Assembly (NCBI GenBank): GCA_022702705.1
Contig: CM040427.1
Location: 19,119,625 to 19,183,624, forward strand
DNA length: 64,000 nucleotides
DNA from: Papilionanthe hookeriana x Papilionanthe teres
Taxonomy: Eukaryota; Streptophyta; Magnoliopsida; Asparagales; Orchidaceae
Direction: 5' to 3'
Made by a program: the position numbers and the translations under genes. The notes beneath the pieces were generated by a model, which did no database searches, had not been told where the DNA came from, and saw only the letters and a program-made list of their open reading frames with translations. Numbering within the stretch: the first letter of the stretch is position 1; every line of letters starts with the position of its first letter. Shown here one piece after another: positions 30,270 to 42,091 of this stretch.

Positions 30270-30700
30270 GCAAACGGGCGAATTCTTTTGCGAGACGAGC
30301 TAAAGCATCTGCTAAAGCATTTTCTTTTAAGGAATTTTGTAGATCGTCACATTTGGAATCCGTTCCAACAGTCTGTATGGCATCTTTGGAAGTATTGTTC
30401 GAGTCTTGGCTTTAAAATTCTGTATTGTCCGTGATACGTTGAATGATTAGCTGCGAATCCCCGTAGATGTTGATGTACGTTATCCCCATTTGAATAGCTA
30501 ATTCCGATCCTGTTATGAGGGCTTCGTATTTCGCTTCATTGTTTGTACACGGTTCGTCGAGTGGTAGGAGTATCTTAACATCCCCGCTCCGGTGTTATAA
30601 AGATTAGCCCGATTCCTGCCTTACCGGGCACTATCACTTGCGATTCTTCGTCTTTGTGTGCTTGAAGATGCTCCGTCGAAATATAATTCCCAACGTCGAT
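30270..30700 (-). pseudogene. Second (Tat-lineage) RNase H domain of element 2
   Basis: The minus strand reads WELYFDGASS near 30665-30692, NEAKYEALITGSELA near 30500-30540 and YGDSQLIIQRI near 30430-30465. These are core motifs of an additional RNase H found after the ordinary one in Tat-lineage elements. The frame changes between them. The segment 29871-30270, between this domain and the integrase core, has no confident motif. Confidence 0.7.
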
Positions 30701-31100
30701 CATCGAGGTCTTCTAGGTTAATTATTTGTTCATGCGGCGGATCGTCATTGAGAGGAGATTCGCCGGCAAAGGGTGTCGCTGCGAGGAAGTACGCTAAGAC
30801 TTGTCCCTTCATGGCACGCAGAGGCACGAAAGTTATATCGAATTGCAATAATATCATTGACCATACGGCAAGTACGCCGGAAAGTGTTGGACGAGTCATC
30901 GAAGTATTGCAATGGATTAAACTTCGAGATCGGAGTTGACCTTATGAGAAAGCATGTCGTGCACGAGCTTTTGAGCGGCGAAGATCGGGGCTAAACAATG
31001 CTTTTCAATTGTGGGATACCTTACTTCCGTCGGAAGTAAACGACGACTTAAGTAGTAAAGAGCATTTTCTTTACCCTCATCATTGACACAGGCTAACGGG
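30700..31100 (-). pseudogene. Ty3/gypsy RNase H domain of element 2
   Basis: Continues from RT. It includes YYLSRRLLPTEVRYPTIEK near 31010-31065, then VLAVWSMILLQFDITFVPL near 30810-30870 and MKGQVLAYFLA. It would degrade the RNA strand during reverse transcription. Frames are broken, with a stop near 31101 in the RT frame. Confidence 0.7.
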
Positions 31101-31102
31101 GC

Positions 31103-32078
31103 TCAGAGAGAGTTGTCTAAAGCCGCGGTGTAAAGTATCGGCGGTCTACCCGAGGCCGGGGTTGCTAAGACAGGAGGTGTCATTAAATATTGTTTAATGT
31201 CTTCGAAGGCCTTCTGGCATTTCTCTTCCCAAATAAATTTGGCGTCCTTTTTAACTAGTGCTGAGAAAGGCTGACACCTACCTGACAGGTTTGAAATAAA
31301 GCGTCGAAGATATGCCAGCTTCCCTTGAAAAGATCGTAGTTGTTTTAGGGTTTTGGGAGGCGGCATTTCTAAGATAGCTTTAATCTTTTCCGGGTCGATT
31401 TCAATTTCACGATGTCGGACAACGAATCCTAAGAATTTCCCGGAGGTGACGCCGAAGGCGCATTTTAAGGGATTCATCTTAAGGTTAAATTGTCTTAATC
31501 GTTCGAAAACAATTCTCAAATCATACGAGTGGTTTTCCTTTACTTTGCTTTTGATGACCACATCGTCCACGTAGCATTCGACTTGATTGTGGATGAGATC
31601 ATCAAAAATTCTTGTCATTGCTCTTTGGTAGGTTGCTCCTGCGTTCTTCGGTCCGAATGGCATCATTCGTGTAGCAAAATACTCCGATCGGCGTTACGAA
31701 TGCTGTAAGCTTTTCATCTTCGGAGCCATTTTTATCCGGTTGTATCACGAAGATCCATCCATGAACGAGAATATTTCATGTGTTGAAGCAATGTCGATCA
31801 TTAATTACGGGATCGGTAGAGGGAATTCATCCTTTAGACATGCCTTGTTTAAATCTGCGAAGTCTACACAAATTCCGATTTGACCATTCTTCTTTCGGCG
31901 GCACCACATTGGCTAACCAAGTCGGGTATTGTTCTTCACGGACAAATTTAGCGTCTATTAGCTTTTTAACTTCGGCTATGACTTGTTGTTCGATTTCTAG
32001 ACGCATTCTTACGGGACCTTGTCGGCGGGACGAAGTAGGATCCACTCCTAGCTTATGAACTGCAACCTGCGGAGCCAA
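31103..32078 (-). pseudogene. Reverse transcriptase domain of element 2
   Basis: The minus strand has two large open pieces. 31827-32078 gives the fingers (KLIDAKFVREEQYPTWLANV), and 31103-31666 gives the palm and thumb, with MPFGPKNAGATYQRAM, the catalytic ECYVDDVVIKSK and the thumb motif KFLGFVVRHREIEIDPEK. A short section between them (31667-31826) is shifted and contains one stop. YVDD is intact. The domain copies element RNA into DNA in the cytoplasmic particle. Confidence 0.85.
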
Positions 32079-33199
32079 TCACGGCATTTCATCGTAGTTC
32101 CAAGCAAAACAGTCCTTAAATTCCATTAATAATTTGATTATTTCTTCGGAGTCTTCTTTATTGAGTAAGGAGCTAACAAAGGTAGGTCTAGGCTCTTCGC
32201 TAGTACCTAAGTTAACTTCCATTAACTTATCTATTGTAGATTTAATTTCTTCTTCGAATTCTGGTGGAGCGTCTCCGATTTGTAAATCTTCGAGTTCGTC
32301 CGTAGTTTCCATGCGGTTTTCATTGGACTCGCAAGTGACAACCAAGCAAAATTTAGTATCGTCAGCTGACCCTGCGTGCCGAATCCGAGACCATACTTTG
32401 AATTGGGTGGACGACGGAATTATTCCATAATTTTTCAAAGTGTTGTGATTGGCCTTTTGTCCATTGTCGAGGTAAGAAACCACGTTGAATTAAATTTTGA
32501 ACACGGGAGAGTACCACTCAAAAGGTAATTCCATTAATTCGATGAAGTGACATCTTCGAATTGTACATTATTTTCGGTTTTGGTGGAAGAAGCACCACGA
32601 TAGAATTTGATTGGCCTTGCACCGTCGTTACGTACCTCTTTGACCACCATACCCTCGATCTTGCTTAGAATGGATCGGGGTTAGGGTCATAGTATGTACG
32701 TAGTGGTTAATCTTCTCGTACATCGATTTGTATTCTTCATTCTTTTCATCTTCGAGGGAGATCTTGAATTGCGGCTTCTTTCGACTTATTGTTGCTTGCT
32801 TCTTGCTTGATTTCTTTTCCTTCTTCGAACTATCTTCCCAATCAACATTGATGGCTGGTTTCCTTCAGTCCAGTTGTCCTAGTGTCTCTACCATGACCTC
32901 GTCCCCGGCCTCGACCTCGGATGCGAGTTGTGGAGAAACCTTCACCATCTCGCCGGAAGGGAGTGGTGAGTGACTTGTTGGACTAGAACTTCGAGGTTCT
33001 TCGTTGTCTGGACTTTCTTTGCTTCATTTGTTACGGTATCTCTGGAGAAGATTGTTTTCTTCGGTGGTGCATAATAAGGCTGCGTCTTCGTGGATTCCAA
33101 TCTCATGTACGGAGAATGGTTGTAAGTCACCTTTGATGCCTCTGTTCCCCTCCATCGTAGTATTTGATGCAACGATGTAGAGATGATGGTACCATCCTG
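32079..33199 (-). pseudogene. Protease-RT linker of element 2
   Basis: The minus strand, in several frames, includes ESNENRMETTDELEDLQIGD and EEPRPTFVSSLLNKEDSEEI at 32079-32483, plus FSVHEIGIHEDAA-like sequence near 33080-33140. It is equivalent to 430-1560 of element 1. The function of the linker is not known. Confidence 0.65.
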
Positions 33200-33460
33200 T
33201 TTTCATGTATCCACGGTCGGCCCGAGTAGAGCGTTGAACGACGTTTACGAATCGATTATGTGAAATTTCGCGGTTGTCTTTGCTAAGTCACCGGTCTTCA
33301 TCGATAGCGTTATCGACCCGAGGGCTCTTTCTCCTTTACGGTTGAATCCTCTTAATAACATTTTGTACGCCGAGCTCGCGAGCATCAATTTCAAGTATGC
33401 TAGTGTTCGAAGACTCATTATATTGATTGATGCTCCTGGATCCACCAATACTACGGAGAG
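33200..33460 (-). pseudogene. Aspartic protease domain of element 2
   Basis: VDPGASINIMSLRTLAYL is readable at the start of the open frame 33245-33448, and the downstream LLGR and IH motifs fall at about 33200-33240 in a shifted frame. The protease would cleave the gag-pol polyprotein. DPGAS rather than DTG/DSG is shared by all three copies in the window, so it is ancestral here and not damage. Confidence 0.75.
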
Positions 33461-34273
33461 CGTAAACTTCCCGATTGTAGCTGAAATGTATAACGGTCGG
33501 TTGTGATGCTGCGTCCCAAGTAGTAGGTCATTGTCAGTGAAGGTAACACCTCGCTTGTTCCTTTAACGAGCAAACCTCATCTAAGGAATCTCCAGGCCAT
33601 TTGAGCTAAGCAAATTTACTGGATCAAGTAAGGCCTTGATCGAGCTTCTCTCATCTCTTTTGATAAGATGAGAGCATCGTAAATGCTCGGTTTGGCAGGT
33701 AGTTTCCTAAGATGGGCTAGCACGTTGTAGTCCACTTTGTTCTCATGCGTCTCGGCTTCTTCTCGAATGGGTATTTCTTCCGTTGGGGTTGGTTCTTCTT
33801 GAACAACCACACCTTTCCTTTGTCCTTTGGACCCATTCTTGGAGGTAGAACTTTTCCACTTCTTAAGTTGACTTCGTAATTTCTTCGAATCTAGTGTTGA
33901 ACTTGTCGGTGTCTCCTCTGAATCGGAATGACGGGCTCTTCCGGATTATCTTCAAAATCCGAAGGCTCTAACTCTATCGTAGCTTGGAGCTCCTCGAAAC
34001 TCACGAGATAGATCCGTTGCTTGTTGAACTCTCGTAGCCTCCTTGATGGACGTCTTCTTCGTTATTTTGATTGTCGAGATCGTGTATGATTTGAGAATTG
34101 TTGTTGGTATCGAAGTCGATGTCCGGATTGTCGCTAGTTACGTAATCGTTAGAAACAGTCAAAACGTAGCCAACGCCATCACCCTTATCATTATATGATC
34201 CCACCGAAGTGAGCGAGATAATCATACAAAATCGGAGGTTCGAGGGATTTCTCCCCGAATCGGAAACAACTAT
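33461..34273 (-). pseudogene. gag-protease linker of element 2, with the empty site matching the Athila insertion
   Basis: Degenerate acidic linker (EEPTPTEEIPIREEAETHENKVDYNV at 33616-33810; SYNDKGDGVGYVLTVSNDYV at 34001-34225). Position 34034-34038 (GTAGC) is the uninterrupted counterpart of the target site duplicated at 2412-2416 and 6288-6292 in element 1. Confidence 0.7.
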
Positions 34274-35940
34274 CTAGGATAAGCGGCCCCTAGTCTCAGC
34301 CTTAGGAGTCTCGGTCCCCTCTTCTTCGTCGATTTTCTTCTTTTCTTCGATCGTCTCTGTCGAGGTGGTTCTTCTATCGCAAGTGATAGTACGGCTTAAC
34401 AGGTCTCGAACTACGAATTGAAGCTCGCACGAGGCGGTTCGAATGTTGTCTAAAATCTTCTTTGAAGACCTCGTCCGGGCGGTAGTCCATCCATCGTCGG
34501 TTGCATAGGGATCTATCGGAATGACGGGATCGGTTGAGATAACATTGACGGAACCTCCTTTACGGGGTTCCTTCATGTACTCCTTCGGGATTGTTATATT
34601 TCCTTTCAGAAGGTTGTCGTTGAGCTAACTTTTAAAGGTAATGCAATCTTCTATCTTGTGCCCGAGCATCCGATGGTAGGGGCAAAAGTTGGGATCACTC
34701 GTTCTTGTTGACTTCCTGCTGGTCTTTTAGGTTACGCAGTTGGAAATGCGGAGTCTTCATTAAGCTACGGAACATTTTCGGTACTGCTTCATTTTTGAAC
34801 GGATATTCTCTGCTCAGAAGCTCCCTCAATGTACGTTGCGGACGAGGCGGTTGTTCATACTGTGGAGATGACTGATAGCTGGACCGGGGTTGCTGCTAAT
34901 TCTGTTGTGGTTCTTTGCGGCCGTTCCAGTGGTATTTGCATCGGTTGCTTGCCTTTGTCAGCTTCTCTGCAACGATCCCGGATTTCTTTTCGAAGGTCTT
35001 CACGAAGCTACGCTTGTCCGTCTTGTCGGTAAAACTTAATTGCTTCGCCTCTTCTTGCAAGCTTCGGCGCTTGCTTAACAACTTCTCGAAAGTCTTAATA
35101 GTGAATCCTTTGAGGAGAAGTGCTATCGGGCCGTGAATGCTTTTAAGCAAGATGCCGATCGCATGTTGTTCTTGCGGTTGTGGTTCACACTTCATGCTCG
35201 AGTTTCTCCATCGAAGTATGTAATCCACCAAAGTTTCATTCGGCCTTTGTTTCTCTACCACTAAATCACCTATAGTGATGTGGTGCTTGAGCTCCGACAA
35301 ATCGCTTGATGAAGAGGCTCTCTAGCTGCGAGAATGTCTTCACAGAGCCATTGGGTAATTACGCATACCGGTCGAAGGCGATTCTGACGAGGCTGGCGAC
35401 GAGCTGTCGGAAGAGTAACGCATCGCTCCCGCCGGCATTGCGACAAGCGGCACGAAAGTGTGCAACATGTTGTCGGGGGTTCCCGGTTCCGTCGAAGGTC
35501 TTGAACGGAGGTGGTACGAAGCCTTTCGGGTATTGGACGGCGTCGAATTCTTACGGGTAAGGTCTACCCGTCCGAATGGATGTCTCGTTCTTCGATTGTG
35601 CTAAGGCTTCTCGCACCTGCTGTTCTACCGAGTTCTTGATATCCTTTTCGGGGATCATACTTTGTGTTGTATCCTTTTTCGGTTGGTCATCCCCATTGAC
35701 GGATGTAATCTCCTTTCCTCCGTCTACTGATGTGAATGACCTGCGGGGTGTCTCTCTATGTGGTTGTACTTGACTGCGGAGAGTGGCCGGAGCTACGACC
35801 ATCTCTTCCATCCTTTTCTCCATTTGAGCGATCGTGTCGTCCTTTTCTGAGTTGTCTTCTCATCGGTTCCGGCTCCTCTCTTTATGCGAGTACGCGGGAG
35901 CACCTTGCGAAGGCGATGAAGCTCGTGTCTCGGCCATATT
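34274..35940 (-). pseudogene. gag of element 2 (frameshifted)
   Basis: Capsid gene equivalent to 6554-8205. 35551-35823 carries the N-terminal coiled-coil segment (MEKRMEEMVV). 34896-35300 carries the core, with HHITIGDLVVEKQRPNETL and DYILRWRNSSMKCE, then HGPIALLLKGFTIKTFEKL. The zinc-knuckle-like motif CPYHRMLGHKIEDC (C-x2-H-x4-H-x4-C) lies near 34640-34690 with all ligands. 34274-34576 is the C-terminal tail (MKEPRKGGSVNVIS). Frames change several times. Confidence 0.8.
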
Positions 35941-37227
35941 GATTTACGCATATTCGTCGTCCATGAACTCCGATGAATCGATCTCATCTCCGAACTTTTC
36001 TTCTCTTTCTTTTGCCGACCGTCGGATATCGGTTCTCGGCTTTTCCATGGCATCTTCCAGCGGGGCTTTACGTGTGTCTTTGCGGTTGTCATGCGATAGG
36101 CTGCAGGGTCCCTTTTCACGAGTTCCCTTTATCGCGGTAGCACTTTCTTCGGATTCCGGCCTCACGGCGAGACTTTCTTTCTCGGGCTGTTGTTTCAATC
36201 TCGACTACCCAGGTAGTGGGACGCCATACCATCCTTCGCGGCGGAAGGTGCTAGGACCGAGATGGTGCGTCGGCCAAATCGTTGGAAGGTGGTATCCTCC
36301 CTAGTCTGCAATCACGAGACTACGACGGGCGGACTAGCCTTCATTCTCTTGCTTGGCTTTTACGTCATGACGGCGGGCTCTACTCGGGGCCCAAGACGGG
36401 ATTTGGCGGCACCACTACTATCCTTCGTAGAATCTCCGATACGGGGCGGTTTTCCTTCCTTGCTAACTTTTCTACCAAAGTTTGCGGTCGAAGCAACACG
36501 GCGTAGTTCTAGTTCTTTTCTTGCGGTTATCGTTGTAGTATGCGGAGCTGAGGTAATGTGGCGACAATCTTGTGAACATTCTCCTCGTCCTCTGCGGCGG
36601 AGAGGGGATGGAACACTGCTTCCTCCCAAAAGTGGTATGTAGTCGGGCGGCGGTGTATATTACGGTAGCGGTGTATATTACGGTAGCGGTGTATATTCGG
36701 CGGCTACGGAATTTCCTCCGGGAAGCGATCTCGGCGGCTACGGCTTCTGCTGGCGATCCTTCACTTCGTTTCTTCTTTGGGTCCTTGTCGGTGACGGAAT
36801 CTTTGAAGCTTGGACCCGATTTCGAAAACGAAGGTCTTACGAGAAGATCCGTACCCTCCGCGGTGACGGGTTTACCATAATTACGGATTTCTTTCCCCTT
36901 TGATTTGGCGGAAGTCGGGGGTAGGTGCGGAAACGACTAGACCGGTGGGGGTAGTAAGAACGGTCCTCTGCGGACGGCGGTACTCCTCTAGTCGGGATCC
37001 TTTGCGGGGAGGAAACTCTTGGGTCGACCTAAGGTTGAACTCGAGCGGCGGTTCCTCGGCTTCGGATACCTTGTTTGTTGGTGCGAAGAGGAGACGTCGG
37101 TGACCTTGACGTTCGTGTTTTCAAATCCTTGTCCGAATCGGATGATCCCATTGTCGGGCGGCTCATCCCTATAGACGGCGAAGTCCGGTCCGTTGGTGAA
37201 GGAGAAAATCGGCTTCGGGGCTTCCAT
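35941..37227 (-). pseudogene. ORF1 of element 2 (frameshifted)
   Basis: The start MEAPKPIFSFTNGPDFAVYR at 37227 matches the ORF1 start of element 1. The frame breaks after about 45 codons and continues in pieces to the gag boundary. An 18-bp unit (GCGGTGTATATTACGGTA) is repeated about 2.6 times at 36651-36697, inside the acidic part. The function is unknown. Confidence 0.6.
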
Positions 37228-37734
37228 TTCTGCGGGGTAGATTTTGGTTGTCGGTCCGAGTTATGCTTCTTTTCTTTAGGACGAGAAGAAAGGAATTGAA
37301 AAGAGTCGAACTCATTCTTGTTCATGTATTTATAAGAAGGAATCATTTGTTAAAAGGGTTACTTATTAGAGGGTTTGTTTATTTAGAACGGAATGTTCGA
37401 AGGTGTAGAGAAGGTAAGGAATCCGATTCGAGTTGGAAAGGAAAAGAAAGTCTTAAGCAAGACTTCTCGACTCGAAGGATCACTCTCTAAACTAACACCT
37501 ATTGGGGGTCCACCGCCACCTCGAAAATGAGGTAAAAGGATCTCGGAACCTCTCTGTTTAGGGGTGTCTACAACGGTGGCTCCTAAATCCGAGAGAATGT
37601 TGGCTATACTTGTTCAAGGTAGAAATGAACATAGTATTCCAACGGAAAGAAGGGTAGTTTGATCCATTAGGGACATGGATACACTACCGATTTTTGAAAG
37701 CAAAATTATTTGATTAAAATGGAGAGAAGAATTT
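37228..37734 (-). other. 5' leader of element 2
   Basis: Noncoding and homologous to 9451-10043. The last 150 bp before the primer site are almost identical to 16601-16740. No gene is seen here. Confidence 0.7.
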
Positions 37735-37752
37735 TCCCCAGCGAAGTCGCCA
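37735..37752 (-). promoter_or_regulatory. Primer binding site of element 2, tRNA-Arg type
   Basis: The plus strand reads TCCCCAGCGAAGTCGCCA, one mismatch from the element 1 site, and lies five bases from the LTR C terminus. Confidence 0.8.
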
Positions 37753-39914
37753 GAATTTGTACGGCTTATTTTTAGGTTATGTGTGTTGTGTTTTGAAGAG
37801 GGGTCGCCTACAGAAATTGTCGGCGAATTCTTAATTTAGTTTAAATAAATAATTTTGGAAAGTAGTATTTGATTTTGAAAATAATTTTAAATTTGAAGAT
37901 TTTAAGATATGAGATTAAGCCGATCTCACATCCCAGAATAGCTTATATAAACGAGCACCGCATCACGAAGCCAGTGTATCTATCCCTAAAGATAGACACA
38001 CTTGCATGACGATGGGGCTCGATTAAATAAACTAGAAGATTTGTGACATCCGTTTGGTCGCGAACCAATTTTATAAGCAGACAAAATTCCCTTGCTTAAT
38101 ATGAAAACATTAAACGGGGTTTATATTACACAGGTTCTTTAAAATTCCCTATAAGGGCAAGCCCCATAGTTAATTACATCTTAAGTGATGGGAATCACCT
38201 AAGAAAACTCTCGATAATAATCAATAATTATGCTCTCGAGAATTTGAAAGTTTAAGATTTTCGAGAGATTGAAATTTGGAATTTCGATAGGGAATGGATC
38301 AAATTTGGAACATTTTGTTTTGTGAATCCGAAAGGAAGAAAAGTAGGAGAAATCACGGATTCGAAGTGAACTTGGTAATTTCCGACTATCCTATTGTTTG
38401 GCTTGGATTTAAGAAAGTCCTAATATTTATTTAAATGTTTTGGTCTTGCCAATTTTAATTAGTTAGGGCTTATATTTATATGATAGAATCACACGAAATA
38501 GCCTCGAAGATGTGAAGGTTTATGTCGTATCGAACGACTACTTCGGAATCTAAGACCGGTTAGGGCTTAATTTGCAATGCAAATGCCTAACGAAGAGTTG
38601 AGGATTTATGTTGCACTAGGCAAACTACCTCGAAGTCCTATGGCTTTGTTGTTTAATTCTAGGAAAGTTTCTTCGATGTAGATTCGAGTTTTGTTGATGA
38701 CGATGGCCGTCTTGCCCACCATGCTCAGATCTCCTTGTTGTTGCAGAGGTTTAGTTTTAGAAATCATAAATCGGGGATGAGAAAAGTGTTTTGGTTTAGA
38801 GAAAATCTTAATTTCCAGGTGTTTTTTATGTTTTAATTAAAACAAATCTTAAAGTTGATTATAACGACACGGTTAAGATCCACGGTTCCATCCTTACGGC
38901 ATCATTATTTTTATCGGATTCACTTAGTCCGGATGAATTTGCTAAACTCAGTTGAATGAGTTCCACACTTTCATTTAGACAGTGGGAAATCCAGTTAGCA
39001 ACACGTAGGTTACATCATCAGAGGTATTCCGATCATCCAACGGGACGTTTTAATTTAGTTGTAATTGTAGTTTTGTGTTTTGTTTGTGATTAAATTTTGA
39101 GTTGTCTTATATTTTGAAATGTTGTGGCGGTGAATTTTATCTTGCAATGACTTTTAACTTAGTTTTGGTTTCGGTTTAGGGATTATCCTATAGGTGTGGG
39201 TTTTCATGCAACGGTTGTTTATCATGCAAGAAAAGTAAGTGCGATACGGTTAAATAAATTGCGATAATGTAAATTGTAAGAAAGTAAATTGCGATAAAGT
39301 AAAAGCGTACTGGAGGGTCTTCCAGTCATCCAAGCTGCACTTAAAACACAATTAGAATATTTAAGCAAGTTCCTAGGTAAAGCTAAGGTAAGGGTTATGG
39401 TTTTCTACCAAGTTGCTAATCATATAGCTAGTCATTTCCTATGACGTCTAGGTTCTTTGAGTTTTGGTTTGAAGGACGATTTTCTTCATCGAAGAACAAT
39501 TAAGTTCAATTGTTCTTATAAATGTCCTATCATTTTGAGGAAGTGCTTAAGAATAATCTTAAACATCTTTTGATATTTTCTAGGATTGTTTTAAGTCCGA
39601 ATGAATTTAATTATATAAATGAATTAATCGTCAGAAATTCGAGTTTTGTTGTTATCTTACTCGGTGAACTAGGACATTTGAATATCATATAAGTGAAGTA
39701 ACATTTCATTTAATGTTACGTTTAGGAGTTATGATAACTAAAACTTTCAAGGGTAAATTGGTATTCAGATGGTTTGTGATTTAGTTTAATTTCAATTAAT
39801 GGGTTTAAATTTGGAATAGTGTTCAAGTTGCTTTATATTTAATTTCTTTCTGTTTTAGGTGATGTTATATTTAATTCAATTGAGTTTTAATTTAATTCAA
39901 TTTAATTTTATTTG

Positions 39915-40262
39915 ATGTTACATTAATTAATTTGATTTGATTTAATTTTAATTTAATTTGATTTAATTTAATTTAATTTGATTTAATTTAATTTAATTTA
40001 ATTTGATTTAATTTAATTTAATTTAATTTAATTTAATTTAGTTTAATTTGTTTAATTTAATTTAATTTGATTTAGTTTAATTTAATTTAATTTAATTTAA
40101 TTTATTTATTTAATTTAATTTAATTTAATTTAAGTTATTTAATTTAATTTAATTTGTTTATTTAATTTAATTTAATCTGTTCTTTAATTTAATTCAACTT
40201 TTAATTTTAATTTAATTTAATTTAATTTAATTTACTTAATTTAATTTAATTTTTAATTTAAT
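39915..40262. repeat. TTTAA-type pentanucleotide microsatellite in LTR C
   Basis: Counterpart of 18935-19270, with the same internal order of GATTT interruptions and small copy-number differences. Confidence 0.9.
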
Positions 40263-42083
40263 TATTATTATTATTTTTTAATTTAATTGAAAATTTTTAA
40301 AAGAGTTTAATAATTTAATTTTAGTTTAATGATTAAGTCTTTTAATATTTTGAATTTGAGTTATCATTTTAATTAAGAATTGAATATTAATGAGATAATT
40401 AATTTAGGGATTTTTAAATTAAAGAATAAATCTCTTCCTAATAATATCCCTATTTTAATAATTCCAATTTTATTATTCTTCCAAATTTAATCAATTATTT
40501 AATTAAGGTTTAATTATTTTAAAATTGCTTAATGGGTTTCTACCCTTTAATCATTTAAATTTCAATCATCCAAATCAGATTAGGATCAAATATTTTACTT
40601 GTTAATTTTTTTTATTAAACCTAAAGTTTTAATTAAGGTTAAAATTTTAATTACCATTTTACCCTTTAAGCTTAATAATTTCATAACTCACTAAATTGAA
40701 CTCAAATGAACTTGAAATTTTTATGTAACTTCACTCATATGTCGATAAAGACATGAGAGGAGAAAATGTGATTTTTACTGTATTTAATTTATTTATATAA
40801 TTATTTTTGGTAGAAAATAGAGATTTTCAAGGAAAATTTAATAACATGACCAAGGGAAAGTTTCTGTCCTTAAAAAAATTAGGGGACATTCCTAATGTCC
40901 AGCGGATCACTTGGACCAATTTTGGTGATTTTTTGAATTATATTATTTTTATTATAATTATTTTAAGTTTTGAAGTGTTAATTAATTTAAAAATAAAATA
41001 AATGTTGAAAAATGAATTTTATATTTTTCAAAAATCTCTCTGATATCAAGGAAATCAGAGAAGCAAATTTTGGAATTTTCGGAATTTTCTATGATTTATT
41101 ATAATTATTTTAGTGAAAATGCTAGAAAATACATTTTTTTAATTTTAAAATTACCTTAAAGCTTTAAAATTTAATATCTCACTAAATAGACCTAAGAAAA
41201 ATGTGGGATTTGTTCCTATGTGATTAAAATTCAAAATGTGACATTTTGGTGAATTTTATTATTTTTGTGATTTTTATTATTTTTTAATTATTAAAAATAT
41301 TAAAATAATATTAAAAAAATCAACTTTTTTAGAAAATTGAAATTTTAATTTTCTTAAATTCCCTGATATTAGAGAGGCTCCAAAACCAATTTGGTGAATT
41401 TTTGAAAGATATTTTGAAAGTTATGAATTTTTAAAGTTTAAAATGACTAAGTGGCTTAATCAACCCAATTAATAGGGCTAACCAGAGTCAATTGACCTCA
41501 AATTTTTATGGTGGATTCCTCGATCCTAAAGGTCAGTGGAGAATTGATTTCAAGTCAATTTGATGCATGGTTAACTCTAATTAATTAGAGTCCTATTTTG
41601 GGTGTTTAAGCCGATTAGGGTTATTCTAGATGGATTAATTCAAAACCTATTTTTCCTAGGTTCCTACTGGTCATAATAAACATCACCAAATTTTCCTAAA
41701 ATTTATTTCACAACATGCTATTTATTGGAATTAAAATACTCAAAACGAGTAACATGAATTTGAAAAATCAATAACTCTTCATAGGGATGGCCTCGACTTT
41801 GGAAAATTCGGGGAATGTTCCCGAATTCAGAGGCTTCAAAAGCCCTATGGTCTCATGCCATGGTGAATTGTATACATGCATGGAGAATTAAAAGTATGCA
41901 GAGAGTAAATAAATTATAAAAAATAAAATACTTGATGAAATTAAATGATTTATTTTCCACATTATTCTCCTCCATTCATTCGAGCGAGAGGGTATTTTTA
42001 TTTTATTTTTCGATTTTCCTACACGAGAGATATGAATTATTGAAGTTTAGGGAATTAAATAAATCAAAAAATACCCTAATTTT

Positions 42084-42091
42084 CTATTTAT
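42084..42091 (-). promoter_or_regulatory. Candidate TATA box of LTR C (5' LTR promoter of element 2)
   Basis: ATAAATAG on the minus strand, followed upstream by a GC-rich block (42092-42300). The conserved block (plus strand GGCATCCGTTCATCGTCCCG) is at 42251-42270, about 160 bp away. This would drive the gag-pol-AlkB transcript. Confidence 0.5.
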
